This document shows positions 33,325 to 42,598 of a stretch of 64,000 bases of DNA, in pieces. The translations under genes were made by a program, and so were the position numbers. Position 1 is the first letter of the stretch; the number at the start of each line of letters is the position of its first letter. A model generated the notes under the pieces. That model was given only the letters and a program-made list of their open reading frames with translations, did not search any database and was not told the DNA's origin. The stretch is from DAOVRD01 sp964521715 (GTDB lineage: Bacteria; Planctomycetota; Brocadiia; SM23-32), in the NCBI GenBank assembly GCA_964521715.1, contig CAZFSS010000010.1, positions 71,161 to 135,160 of the forward strand. The letters are read 5' to 3'.

Positions 33325-35100
33325 TCACTGCGGCATCCCCGTGGGGACAACGGCGGGCAGGTCGAGCCGCAGCTCCAGGTCGGCGGCCGGCCGCCCGTTC
33401 GCGCTGCCCACGTCCAGTGTGGCCTGCCCCATGCGCTCCAGCACGGCCAGCACGGATCCCAGCTCCGTTTCGGCCTGGTCCCGGGTGTTTCCCTTCTCGA
33501 GCATGTTCTGGCGAACCAGGTTCTCGCGGTTGGCGCTCAAGGCGGAGGCGACGCGTGCTGCGTCGATCTCCACGAGGCTATGGACGCGCGGGATGGGACT
33601 GGCGTCTGCGTCCTGGAGGGCGTCTATCAGGTCCCTGGCCAGGGCCTCCGTGGAGCTCAGGATCAGGTGGTCTCCGACCGTTGCGAGTGCGGGCTGGAAG
33701 TTGAAGCGCTGGTCGACTGCTTCCTTGTCTTTCTGTTCGCCGGCGGGGAAGTAGGCTATGGTGAACTTGACGCCCCGGTGGACGGGCCGGTCGATGATGA
33801 GTCCGGGGAGGGCCTGCTGGCCGCGGGTGAAGTTGACCATTCCGATGGCCTTCTGCCAGGCCTCCTCCATCACCTGCGCGAACGTGTCCGGATGGCGCAT
33901 GCGGAAGACCGCCGCGAAGGCCGGGATCTTCGTCTGCGGTATGCCGACCGCCGGATCGTACTCCTGTTCGGCTACCACGAGCCGAACCTCGGGCCTGAGC
34001 TCTGCCATGACCTCGTCGGTCAGATCCCGGCCGCTGAAGTAAATGCCCATCATGTTCTCGAAGAAGATCAGCCCGGCCGTCCTCTGTGGGAACAGATTGT
34101 CCTTGGCGGCGTAGAAGGCACGCAGGTCGCGGTAGAAGCTCGCAGCGGCGATGCGGCGCGGCACCTGCAGATTCGGCAGGACGCCTTCGTCGGGCGAGGC
34201 GGGGCAGGCGAAGCCGGCCGGACCGGAGGGGTCCGCGGCCTTGCCGTCGGCCAGCATCTCGAACGTCAGCGTGTCGCCCTGCACGCCGACGGCCAGCGCG
34301 ACCCAGCTCGACCCGCGCAGCGTCTCCTGGATGCCGGCAAGCAGCAGGGACGCCATCGGATTCTGCGTTTGGCTCAGGGCCCTCTGCACGGGAGGATACT
34401 GCTTCAGTGCCTCCAGGTTCACGAAGGCCAGGGCGACGGCATCCGGGCCGGCGGCCTGCTTGGCCGCCTGGTAGTTGGCTGCCGAGGCAAGGCTCTGCGC
34501 CTCGGGCCCGGCCCGCAGGTCGAGCACGGCCTTCAGTGCCTGCTGTCCCTTCGCCATCAGCAGTCGTCCGCCGACGATGGCATGGGCCTCCTGCCCGTTG
34601 AAGGTCCATCCGGTCACGCCCTTGTACTGCTCGGAGGCGGTCCGGTCCGGCTGCGAGCGGTTGGCCGCCTCCGTCCTGGCGAAGCCGAGGAAGATCTCGT
34701 GCAACTTCTCGAGCATCTGCGCGTCTTCGGAGTCGATGGCCAGCACGTTCTGGTCGACGGGCCAGGCTGCCAGCGTCACGCCGCCGCCGGTCAGGGTCCG
34801 CACGCCGCTGCGCCAGTCCGTCCCTAGCGTGGCTTCCAGGTACCGGATGAGGCCCAGGAACTGCTGGAACTCGGGGCCGGAAGCCTTCTGCTGGTATGCG
34901 GGCAGCGAAGTCACGGCCGAGATGACCCGCGGATCCAGCAGAAGGTCAAGCAGCGCCCCCGGCTGGTTCACCTCCACCACGAGGACCGCATCCCGAGGGA
35001 CCCACCGGGTCACCGCCGGCGGCGCATCGTCCGCTGCGGCCGCATGCGGCGACAGCAGCGCCCACGCGACGCACAGAGCCACGGCTGCTTTCCGCAACAT
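33325..35100 (-). CDS. Exported protein of unknown function, DUF3352-like
   Basis: 591 residues. Residues 1-22 are a Sec signal peptide (RKAAVALCVAWALLSPHAAAA) and GGAGG precedes the ATG. The rest is a soluble alpha/beta repeat with many short helices and strands, e.g. WVPRDAVLVVEVNQPGALLDLL near the start and a related segment later (VFRMRHPDTFAQVMEEAWQKA). This general pattern matches secreted DUF3352-type proteins. It lies 76 bp before the DUF1800 gene and may share its transcript. Confidence 0.65.
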   Translation of the reverse strand: MLRKAAVALCVAWALLSPHAAAADDAPPAVTRWVPRDAVLVVEVNQPGALLDLLLDPRVISAVTSLPAYQQKASGPEFQQFLGLIRYLEATLGTDWRSGVRTLTGGGVTLAAWPVDQNVLAIDSEDAQMLEKLHEIFLGFARTEAANRSQPDRTASEQYKGVTGWTFNGQEAHAIVGGRLLMAKGQQALKAVLDLRAGPEAQSLASAANYQAAKQAAGPDAVALAFVNLEALKQYPPVQRALSQTQNPMASLLLAGIQETLRGSSWVALAVGVQGDTLTFEMLADGKAADPSGPAGFACPASPDEGVLPNLQVPRRIAAASFYRDLRAFYAAKDNLFPQRTAGLIFFENMMGIYFSGRDLTDEVMAELRPEVRLVVAEQEYDPAVGIPQTKIPAFAAVFRMRHPDTFAQVMEEAWQKAIGMVNFTRGQQALPGLIIDRPVHRGVKFTIAYFPAGEQKDKEAVDQRFNFQPALATVGDHLILSSTEALARDLIDALQDADASPIPRVHSLVEIDAARVASALSANRENLVRQNMLEKGNTRDQAETELGSVLAVLERMGQATLDVGSANGRPAADLELRLDLPAVVPTGMPQ

Positions 35101-35237
35101 TGCCTCGCCTCCTTCGGAGTACCGTGCAGATCATCGCCTTCCGAGCGGTTAGACGCAAGCGCCGGCTGGGTTATTACGCCCGATCTGCGATGGCGGGCGT
35201 TCTGATTCGGCCGCCGGGCGCGACGCAGCCCCTCCGA

Positions 35238-35266
35238 TTGAGTTGGGGGCGAGTTTAGGTTAGCAT
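35238..35266 (+). promoter_or_regulatory. sigma70-type promoter of the rubrerythrin-like gene
   Basis: TTGAGT at 35238-35243, a 17-bp spacer and TAGCAT at 35261-35266, 75 bp before the ATG. Confidence 0.5.
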
Positions 35267-35340
35267 GCAGCGTCCGTTCGGCCGCCTGTCCGAAGGGGGG
35301 GGCCGGGCTTGAGGGAGCAACTGCAAGAGGAGGAAAGAAG

Positions 35341-35823
35341 ATGCCGGGTCTGTTCTCCGTTAGGGAGATGATGGACGTGGCGATCCGCGAGGAGCGGACG
35401 GGCGCCACGTTCTACCGGGCGCTGGCCGACAGCGCTAAGTCGAAGGAGCTGGAAAACTTCGCCCTGAAAGTGGCCGCGATGGAGGACGAGCACGAACGCA
35501 AGTTCCGGGGCATGCTCGGCCGCCTGGGCGACTACGAGCCAGCCGGGGAGTCCTACGGCGGGGAATACGCCTCCTACATGGCCTATCTGATCCAGGGCCG
35601 CATATTCCCCAGCGGGGAGGACGGGGCTAAGATGGCCCGGCGCCAGGCGTCCGAGAAGCAGGCCGTCCAGACCGCCATGGAGATGGAGCGCAACACGCTG
35701 CTCTTCTACCACGAGATGCTCAGGTTCGTGCCGGAGGCCGATCGCCCGCTGCTGGAAGACATCATCGCCGAGGAAAGGCAGCACGTAACCGACTGGGCCA
35801 GATACGGGGAGGAGCACTTCTGA
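35341..35823 (+). CDS. Rubrerythrin/ferritin-like diiron protein
   Basis: 160 residues forming a four-helix bundle. Likely iron ligands are E17, E48 with H51 (MEDEH), E114/E116 (TAMEMER) and E145 with H148 (EERQH), the two E-x-x-H motifs of the ferritin-like superfamily. There is no C-terminal rubredoxin domain, so it is of the shorter rubrerythrin-like type. Members act in peroxide reduction or iron handling in anaerobes. AGGAGGAAAG lies before the ATG. A hairpin at 35825-35841 separates it from the convergent next gene. Confidence 0.85.
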   Translation: MPGLFSVREMMDVAIREERTGATFYRALADSAKSKELENFALKVAAMEDEHERKFRGMLGRLGDYEPAGESYGGEYASYMAYLIQGRIFPSGEDGAKMARRQASEKQAVQTAMEMERNTLLFYHEMLRFVPEADRPLLEDIIAEERQHVTDWARYGEEHF

Positions 35824-35824
35824 G

Positions 35825-35841
35825 GCCCGCGCCAGGCGGGC
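35825..35841. terminator. Short hairpin between convergent genes
   Basis: GCCCGC pairs with GCGGGC across a 5-base loop. It could end both converging transcripts; there is no U tract. Confidence 0.4.
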
Positions 35842-36074
35842 TACTCCGTGTCGGCCGGAGGCTTGGACGGGCTCGCGCGCAGGTCCTTCTCCATTCGATC
35901 CAGGGCGCCCTGTATCTCCGTCAGCAGCGCGGCGTTGCTGGCCTCCGCATCTCGCAGCTCGACCATGCTCCTGCGCAACAGCGCCACGTTGTAGCTGCTG
36001 TAGACGGAGAGGGTGACGGCGAAGAAGGCCAGCGTCGCCAGCAGTATCCACGCCACAAGCTGGGAAACCTTCAT
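35841..36074 (-). CDS. Small single-pass membrane protein with short coiled coil
   Basis: 77 residues: hydrophobic residues 6-29 (LVAWILLATLAFFAVTLSVYSSY), then a charged helical region (ALLRRSMVELRDAEASNAALLTEIQGALDRMEKDL). GAGAGG lies before the ATG. Resembles many small bacterial envelope proteins; no family recognised. Confidence 0.55.
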   Translation of the reverse strand: MKVSQLVAWILLATLAFFAVTLSVYSSYNVALLRRSMVELRDAEASNAALLTEIQGALDRMEKDLRASPSKPPADTE

Positions 36075-36240
36075 GAAGGTGCCTCTCGCCCGCTTGCCGG
36101 GGCGAACCTCTGCCTAAGGCCTGCCCGGGGGGAGCGGAGATTCGTTCGCCCTTTCGTGCGGCCAGTGTAGCCCTCCAGCCGTGTGCCGTCAACCGCTTGC
36201 GCCTCCTGCGCTGAGCCGGCAGCCCCCGGCGGGGGCGGGC

Positions 36241-38193
36241 CTACTCCGACGGATCCGCCCGGGGAGGCAGGGCGTCGTCCGCGAACTGGAGGCGGTAGAG
36301 CCGCTCGTACTCGCCGCCTTTCTTGAGCAGCTCCTGGTGGGTCCCCTGTTCCACGACGCGGCCGTCCTTCAGGACGATGATCCTGTCGGCGTGCCGGACG
36401 GTGGACAGGCGGTGGGCGATGACGAAGGTGGTTCGGTTTGCCATCAGGTTGTTGAGCGCCTTCTGCACCAGCATCTCGGACTCGGCGTCCAGGCTGGAGG
36501 TGGCCTCGTCGAGTATGAGGATGGGCGCGTTCTTAAGGATGGCGCGAGCGATGGTTATGCACTGGCGTTGCCCGCCGGAGAGCCGCTGGCCTGCCTCGCC
36601 GGCAACCGTGTCGTAACCATCGGGCAGGCTCATGATGAAGTCGTGGATGTTGGCTGCGCGGCCGGCGGCATGGACCTCTTCGTCGGTCGCGTCGGGCTTG
36701 CCGTAGCGGATGTTGTCGGACAGCGGCCGGTTGAAGAGGAACGGGTGCTGGCCCACGATGGCGATGAGCCGCATCAGGCTCTGGCGCTTGACGTTGCGCA
36801 CGTTGACGCCGTCGATGGCGACCGAGCCCTCGGTCGGATCGTAGAACCGGGGGATCAGGTCCAGCATGGTGCTCTTGCCGGCGCCGGTTTCGCCCACGAT
36901 GGCGTAGACCTTGCCGCACGGGACCTTCAGGTCGATCCCTCTCAACACGGGCGCTTCGTCATAGGCGAACCAGACGTTGCCGAACGTGATGGCCTGCCGC
37001 ACGTCCTCCAACTCGACGGCGTCGGGAAGGTCCTCGATCTCGGGCTGCGTATCGATCAGCTCAAAGATGCGGTTGACGCCCGCCATGCTCTCCTGTAGGT
37101 CGCTGTAAGCCTTGACAAGGCGACGCGCTTGACCCTGGAGGACGCCGACGCACGTGCCGAATATCAGCATGTCGCCCAGTTCGAGGAGCCCTCGGTTGAG
37201 CAGATAGTCCGCCAGCAGAAGCATCAACGACGAGACGACCACGGCGAGGACGAAGACCGGCAACACGCTCGCCCACGCCTGATTCCTGACCAGTTTGAAG
37301 GCCTTGTTGAGCTGCGCCTGGTTGCGGGACCGGAACTCCTCTCTCTCGGCCTCCTCCATGTTGAACGACTTGACGACGCGGATGCCGTTGAGCATCTGGG
37401 TGACCGAATCCGTCACGTCGGCCAGCTTCTCCAGCGTCTTGGTGGCGTAACGGCGGATTCGCCCGCCGTATCGACCCATAATGAGCGCGACGAGGGGCAG
37501 GCCGACCAGGATGACGAGAGTCAGGTGCGGGCTCGCCCAGAGGGCCAGCAGAAGGAAGGCCACCACCATCAAGGGCTCCAGAATCAGCTTGCCGAAGATG
37601 ACCCCGAGCGCGGCCTTCGTCTGGCCGATGTCGTTGGTCAGGCGACTGACGAGCTCGCCCGTACGCTGGCCGGAGAAGTAGCTCAGAGACAGGCTGGAGA
37701 GCCTGTTGAACACGGTCATCCGCAGGTCCGCCAGCACGCTCCAGGACACCCGCCCTCTCGCATACTCCTGCAGGAAGCCGGAGACCAGGAACAACGGCCC
37801 GACGAGGACGACCACCAGGAGGGCGATCTTCCTCAGAGTCGCCCCTGTCCAGAGCCAGGCCTGGACCTGCTGGACGGGGCTCAGCCCCAGAAACCACGCC
37901 GTGATCCTGTCCTTCGCCCTCTGGAGCGCGTCAGGTGAGCGATCCGAATGCTCGTGAACGCGCTCGGCGGCGGCTTCGGCGGGCTCCTCTTGCGGCGGAG
38001 CCGCTGCCTCGGCACGCGCGCCCTTCTGGAACGCCGCGACGAACGGCTTGATCAGCAGGACTCCGTTGAAGCTGACCGCCGCGTACAGGAACGTCGCGGC
38101 CAGCGACAACAGGATGGTCCTCCAATACGGAAGGGCCACGCCGTAGAAGCGCAGCAGGTTGCGATAGGTCGGCTTGCGTTCAGCTCTGGCCAT
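36241..38193 (-). CDS. ABC exporter, fused permease-ATPase (MsbA-like)
   Basis: 650 residues. The N-terminal half has six membrane segments (TILLSLAATFLYAAVSF ... VLAVVVSSLMLLLADYLL). An extra charged loop of about 60 residues rich in Ala/Glu follows the first segment (AFQKGARAEAAAPPQEEPAEAAAERVH). The nucleotide-binding domain has Walker A GETGAGKST, the Q-loop VGQHPFLF, signature LSGGQRQ, Walker B ILILDEATSSLD and the His of FVIAHRLST. It probably acts as a homodimer exporting lipid or another hydrophobic substrate. A promoter lies at 38327-38356 on the same strand. Confidence 0.9.
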   Translation of the reverse strand: MARAERKPTYRNLLRFYGVALPYWRTILLSLAATFLYAAVSFNGVLLIKPFVAAFQKGARAEAAAPPQEEPAEAAAERVHEHSDRSPDALQRAKDRITAWFLGLSPVQQVQAWLWTGATLRKIALLVVVLVGPLFLVSGFLQEYARGRVSWSVLADLRMTVFNRLSSLSLSYFSGQRTGELVSRLTNDIGQTKAALGVIFGKLILEPLMVVAFLLLALWASPHLTLVILVGLPLVALIMGRYGGRIRRYATKTLEKLADVTDSVTQMLNGIRVVKSFNMEEAEREEFRSRNQAQLNKAFKLVRNQAWASVLPVFVLAVVVSSLMLLLADYLLNRGLLELGDMLIFGTCVGVLQGQARRLVKAYSDLQESMAGVNRIFELIDTQPEIEDLPDAVELEDVRQAITFGNVWFAYDEAPVLRGIDLKVPCGKVYAIVGETGAGKSTMLDLIPRFYDPTEGSVAIDGVNVRNVKRQSLMRLIAIVGQHPFLFNRPLSDNIRYGKPDATDEEVHAAGRAANIHDFIMSLPDGYDTVAGEAGQRLSGGQRQCITIARAILKNAPILILDEATSSLDAESEMLVQKALNNLMANRTTFVIAHRLSTVRHADRIIVLKDGRVVEQGTHQELLKKGGEYERLYRLQFADDALPPRADPSE

Positions 38194-38326
38194 CGTCAGC
38201 GCCAGAAAGAAGGCAGGGAGACCGCATTTGCGGGCTCCGATCCCTGCGGACGTGCGGCCTCGCCGGGAGATTCGGTCATGTTGACAGGCAGACGCGGAAG
38301 ATACTGAGCGCCCCGCTGCTGCCGCA

Positions 38327-38356
38327 ATAATAACGCAGAGCAGGACTTACAGTCAA
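38327..38356 (-). promoter_or_regulatory. sigma70-type promoter of the ABC exporter
   Basis: On the minus strand TTGACT (complement of 38351-38356), an 18-bp spacer and TATTAT (complement of 38327-38332). It leaves a leader of about 125 bases. Confidence 0.55.
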
Positions 38357-38480
38357 GCTGGACGCGTTCGGAATGGCAGGAGGCAGTTGGCCTGAATCCG
38401 GTGGGAAGTCGCCCCGCTCGAGAACGCACCGAGGCCGCAACCCTCGTTCACACCGACCTGGGGACGCGGTTTCGGCCCTC

Positions 38481-38509
38481 TTGACGGTGCCGGCGCAGAC
38501 GCCTATAAT
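38481..38509 (+). promoter_or_regulatory. sigma70 promoter of the 38578 gene
   Basis: TTGACG at 38481-38486, a 17-bp spacer and TATAAT at 38504-38509, 69 bp before the ATG. Confidence 0.75.
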
Positions 38510-38577
38510 GCCGCCGTCATGGGGCTTCGGGGGTCTTCCGAATGCCCTGGCTTCGTTCCACCCGGGGGGGCTGAGGC

Positions 38578-39066
38578 ATGTGGTCCTTGATCATCAGCGC
38601 AATCGTGATCGGCATCATCGCGTCCATGGTCTGGATGGCGACGCACCGCCTGGCGGCGGTGATCGGCGTTACCCTTGTGCTGTTCCTGCTGGCGGCAGGG
38701 GGCGTCGTCGGTCTCTCGTACTACATGGCGACGCAGCATCGGAAGACGGTGGACACCGTGAAAGCGAGCGAATGGCCGATCGACATCGGGAGCGTGGGCG
38801 GGGGCGGGGTGTCGACGGTTGCGGACGACTACGTCCTCTGGGTAAAGAACAAACGCGGCGGGCTGACCCAGAAGAAGATCCCGATGAGCATGACGCGGAC
38901 CGAGAGCCGCTTGCGCGCCGACCCGTGCGTCCAGGTCTGGGAGGAAGTGACGGTCGACGATCCCGATGTCCCGAAGTCGAGCTGGTACCTGCGGATGCCT
39001 CTGGGCCAGCGTCAGGCGCTCTCGCACTACGTGCTCGTCATGCCCGAAGACGCGGTGATCGACTGA
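38578..39066 (+). CDS. Membrane-anchored protein of unknown function
   Basis: 162 residues. Two N-terminal hydrophobic segments, residues 3-20 (SLIISAIVIGIIASMVW) and 24-48 (LAAVIGVTLVLFLLAAGGVVGLSYY), are followed by about 110 soluble residues with beta character (VSTVADDYVLWVKNK, CVQVWEEVTVDD). The soluble part would lie on the same side as the N terminus. Strong promoter upstream; converges with the next gene. Confidence 0.55.
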   Translation: MWSLIISAIVIGIIASMVWMATHRLAAVIGVTLVLFLLAAGGVVGLSYYMATQHRKTVDTVKASEWPIDIGSVGGGGVSTVADDYVLWVKNKRGGLTQKKIPMSMTRTESRLRADPCVQVWEEVTVDDPDVPKSSWYLRMPLGQRQALSHYVLVMPEDAVID

Positions 39067-39236
39067 GCCTGCCCGCCGCATGGGTGAAAGGTCGCATTGC
39101 GGGGGAACCGCGTAGGACGGCGAGGCGCTCGCCTGCCGAAGCGCACATAGGATGGCCGCTCTGCGAAGCTCGGAACAGGCTTCGCGGGACGCGCCTCACA
39201 CATTGCCCCGTGTGCTTCTGGCCTGCGTCCGTGCGC

Positions 39237-42200
39237 TCACGGTGCCGGGGCGCCGGCCTGCGTCGCGGTTTCCAGCTCCGCGGCTCGCCTGATGTGGCGG
39301 GCTGCTGCTGCCTGGTCGCCCAGGCGCCCGTAGGCGTCGGCGAGCAGGCGGTGAACGCGGGGATCCTCCGGGCCCAGGGCGAGCGACTTTTCCAGGTGGG
39401 GCACGCCGTCGGCCAGGTCGCCAAGCTGGAGGAGCAGCATCCCGAGGTTGCAGTGCGCGTCCGACAGCTCCGGATCCAGGGACACGGCGCGGCGCAGGTA
39501 CTGGACGGCCGAGCCCGCTTGTCCCAGCATCCCGTACGCCGTGCCGAGCTGGGCATGTGCCCTGGCCATGCCGGGGGCCAGCCCGACCGCCTGGCGCAGG
39601 GCCTCGACGGCCTTTGCCGGCTGGTTGGTGCGGATGTAGGCGACGCCGAGGCGGAAGTGCGCGTCGGCCGAGGTCGGGTCGAGCGCCGTTGCCTGGCTCA
39701 GGGGCTCGATGGCGGCGTCGCACCGGCCCATCAGCAGCAAGCACATGCCGAGTGAGTTGTTTGCCTCCGCCGAAGCCGGCTCCCTGGCGACCCACTCCTG
39801 GAGGGCGACCAGCGCGTCATCGTAGAGCGCGTAGCGGAGCAGCCCGCGCGCGCGTTCCCGCAGCTCCGGCAGATCCAGGGCCGCGATGTCGACGCCGGCG
39901 CTCAGGCGAAGCCTTTCCCGCGCCGCCGCCACCAATCGGGCGGCCGGATGCTCGGGCGCCAGCGCCAGGGCCCTGTTGATGGCCTCGACCTGCTGCGTCT
40001 TGCGCTGGGGGCTCAGGGTGAACGCGCGCAGAAGGAGATCGTTCGCCGCCTCGATGCGCTTGACCTTCTCGACGAACTCCTCCTTGTCCTGCAGGGCCTC
40101 GACGTTCGTCACGTGATTGAGGATCGAGTCCCTGTGCCTGGCCAGCAGCGCATAGCAGTCGACGACCATGTCCGCCAGGCTATAGAGGCGGGAGTACATG
40201 AACTGAAGCACGGGCCGGTAGTTCACGCTCAGCGGCGCGTCCGCCAGCTCGGCCTCCATGCCCTCCACCTTGGCAAGGTGGCATGCCAGCAGCACGGCCG
40301 GGTCGTCCAGGTAGACGGACTTCAGGTCCTCTCGCGCGAAGCGGTTGAAGCGTTCGAGGAAGCGGGCCGCGTCGACCCGGAGGGGCTCCTCGCTGCCGAC
40401 TATGAGGGCGTGTTTGTTCTCCTGGCTCAGGGCGGTCCAGACGTAGACGTGCGGGAAGACGTCGTGGAAAGTCCTCAGGATGGTCTTGACGTCCCGCAGC
40501 GGCATGTCGAGCGGGAGCCAGCTTGTCATGATGCCGCCAGGCTTGAGGCAGCGGCGGCCGTTGCGGAAATGCTCCAGCGTGAACAGCATGGACGGGCCGG
40601 CCTGGCTGGGCCAGGTGGCGTCGTTGGCGATCACGTCGTAGGTCTGGTCGGTGTACCTCAGGTAGGCCGCCGCGTCCATCAACACGATGTGGCACTTCGG
40701 GTCGCCCAGCACGCCGCCGTTGATGTCGCTGAAGTGCTTCCTCGCCATCTCGAGCATGACGGGGCTGATCTCGGCGCAGTCGAACCGGTCCACGTCGTAA
40801 CTGGCGAAGATGCGGGCCGTCTCCCCGCTGCCGAACCCGATCTGGCAGATGGCCTTCGGGTCGGGATGGATCAGCATCGGCACGTGGGCCTGGAGCTTCT
40901 GCGTGTTGCGCAGGATGTAGTTGGTCCCGGCCACGTCCGTGGCGCCCGCCGCGATCACCTTGTATTGCCCTTTGAGCTCGCTGACGACCACCACGCCTTC
41001 GGCGCCCTCGCCGTACCCGATCAGGGACACGTCCTTGCCGCGGTTGGCCAGGGCGATCGACTGGTGGGCGAGGAAGTACTTCGGCAGCAGGGCCGCCGGC
41101 GTCACGACGAACACCAGGAGCGCGATGATCCATATCGGCGCCACCGCCCTCACGCGCGCCAAAGCGCGCCTGCCGGTCGCGGCTTCGGCCCCCGGGGCGC
41201 GGGCGATCAGGATGATGCTGCCGCTGGCCACCATCAGGAACGAGACGAGCGTGAGTGACCTTTGCGTGCCGAGCGCGCCTACCAGCACGAATCCCGTCAC
41301 CAGGGCGCCGCTCACCGCGCCGATCGTGTTGAAGGCGTATATGCTGCCCACCGACCGGCCGGTGCGCTCCACGCCTGCGGCGAACAGATGGCAGGCAATG
41401 GGGAACGCAGCGCCCATGAGGACCGTCGGCACGATCATGATTGCCACGCTGACGGCCAGATGGGCGAGCGCCTGCCCGGCGAAGGAGTGGTAAGGGATCC
41501 GCGGTGCCAGGAGAAGGAAGACGCCGGCCATGCCGGCCACGCCGATGGCGGCCTCCATGTAGCCGAAGATGCGCCAGTAGGCGCTGGAGCGCACGTTCCT
41601 GCGGACCAGACCGACCAGCGCCCCGCCCAGCCCGAGCCCCAGAAGGAACGCCGTCAGCATCGTGCTGAACGCGTAGACCGTGCTTTTGAACCTGAACTCC
41701 AGCAGCCTGGTCCAGAGCACCTCGTAGGAGAACGAGACGAAGCCCGAGACCGTCACGGCCGCAAGCAGCAGCGCCACGTGGCCCCCGCTCAGCGCGGCCG
41801 GCGCGGCGCCGGGCGTCTCGGCCGGCTCGGCCTTGACTTCACCGCCTGCCGGCAGGGCGTCCAGGACCAGGAAGACGGCCGCCAGTGCCAGGTTGACGGC
41901 TGCGGCCAGATGCACGGTGCGCAGGACGCCGAATGCCTGAATCAGGAAGAACCCGGTCAGGAATGCGCCCGCCGCCGCGCCCAGCGTGTTGGCCCCATAG
42001 AGCAGGCCGACGGCCGGTCCGACCTGCCGGCGACGGGCGGCCAGGAAGCGGCTCAAGACGGGCAGCGTGCCTCCCATCAGGAAGGTCGGGACGAGCAGGA
42101 TGGCCGCTGAGAGGGGCACCTGCACGAGGATCAGCCGGCCCGGGCTGTAGGACGCCCGGAAGACGGCTCCATAGAAGCCCTCCGCGCGCTCGAGTAGGGG

Positions 42201-42515
42201 CGGCACCAGGACGGCCGATACGGCTATCCCGGCCTCAAGAAGGGCGAACAGGCGCAGGTGGCGGCGCGCCCGGTCCGCCACCTTCCCGAAGGCGAAGGTC
42301 CCGAGCGCCAGGCCCGCCATGAAGACCGAGATGACGACGCTCACCGCGTAGGTCGTGTTGCCGAAGACGATCGTGAAGATGTGCTTCCACGCCACCTCGT
42401 AGATCAGGCCTGCCGAGCCCGAGATGAAGAACAGCGCGCACAGGCACGCGGCGAGCATCACGCCGCTTGCCGGCTGTCCTTGATCGGCGTGCCGTTCTGG
42501 ATCGTTGGGGGTCAT
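39237..42515 (-). CDS. Spermidine-synthase-like membrane protein with C-terminal TPR repeats
   Basis: 1092 residues from MTPNDPERH (an ATG 16 codons earlier is possible). Residues ~20-500 contain two blocks of about seven membrane segments in an MFS-like arrangement (FFISGSAGLIYEVAWKHIFTIVFG; FVSFSYEVLWTRLLEFRF repeats the same motif). Residues ~510-740 are a spermidine-synthase-like methyltransferase fold with the nucleotide site ICQIGFGSGETARIF and YDVIANDATWPSQAG, where true aminopropyltransferases have an Asp-rich DSTDP-type motif. From ~840 to the end are several TPR units (AHFRLGVAYIRTNQPAKAVEALRQAV). The family is widespread in environmental bacteria, but real polyamine synthesis is doubtful. 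Confidence 0.82.
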   Translation of the reverse strand: MTPNDPERHADQGQPASGVMLAACLCALFFISGSAGLIYEVAWKHIFTIVFGNTTYAVSVVISVFMAGLALGTFAFGKVADRARRHLRLFALLEAGIAVSAVLVPPLLERAEGFYGAVFRASYSPGRLILVQVPLSAAILLVPTFLMGGTLPVLSRFLAARRRQVGPAVGLLYGANTLGAAAGAFLTGFFLIQAFGVLRTVHLAAAVNLALAAVFLVLDALPAGGEVKAEPAETPGAAPAALSGGHVALLLAAVTVSGFVSFSYEVLWTRLLEFRFKSTVYAFSTMLTAFLLGLGLGGALVGLVRRNVRSSAYWRIFGYMEAAIGVAGMAGVFLLLAPRIPYHSFAGQALAHLAVSVAIMIVPTVLMGAAFPIACHLFAAGVERTGRSVGSIYAFNTIGAVSGALVTGFVLVGALGTQRSLTLVSFLMVASGSIILIARAPGAEAATGRRALARVRAVAPIWIIALLVFVVTPAALLPKYFLAHQSIALANRGKDVSLIGYGEGAEGVVVVSELKGQYKVIAAGATDVAGTNYILRNTQKLQAHVPMLIHPDPKAICQIGFGSGETARIFASYDVDRFDCAEISPVMLEMARKHFSDINGGVLGDPKCHIVLMDAAAYLRYTDQTYDVIANDATWPSQAGPSMLFTLEHFRNGRRCLKPGGIMTSWLPLDMPLRDVKTILRTFHDVFPHVYVWTALSQENKHALIVGSEEPLRVDAARFLERFNRFAREDLKSVYLDDPAVLLACHLAKVEGMEAELADAPLSVNYRPVLQFMYSRLYSLADMVVDCYALLARHRDSILNHVTNVEALQDKEEFVEKVKRIEAANDLLLRAFTLSPQRKTQQVEAINRALALAPEHPAARLVAAARERLRLSAGVDIAALDLPELRERARGLLRYALYDDALVALQEWVAREPASAEANNSLGMCLLLMGRCDAAIEPLSQATALDPTSADAHFRLGVAYIRTNQPAKAVEALRQAVGLAPGMARAHAQLGTAYGMLGQAGSAVQYLRRAVSLDPELSDAHCNLGMLLLQLGDLADGVPHLEKSLALGPEDPRVHRLLADAYGRLGDQAAAARHIRRAAELETATQAGAPAP

Positions 42516-42598
42516 GGAGCATCCCGGAGAGAAGGCGGAGCCGTCCGTGGCCTGGGTCGGCACATTCTAAGGCTGCGCACCGGCCTTTTCCAGCGGCG

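Larger units (their letters stand above)
38194..38577. other. Intergenic region with divergent promoters
   Basis: 384 bp between the divergent ABC exporter and the 38578 gene. It holds the minus-strand promoter at 38327-38356 and the plus-strand promoter at 38481-38509. No additional gene is supported. Confidence 0.6.
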
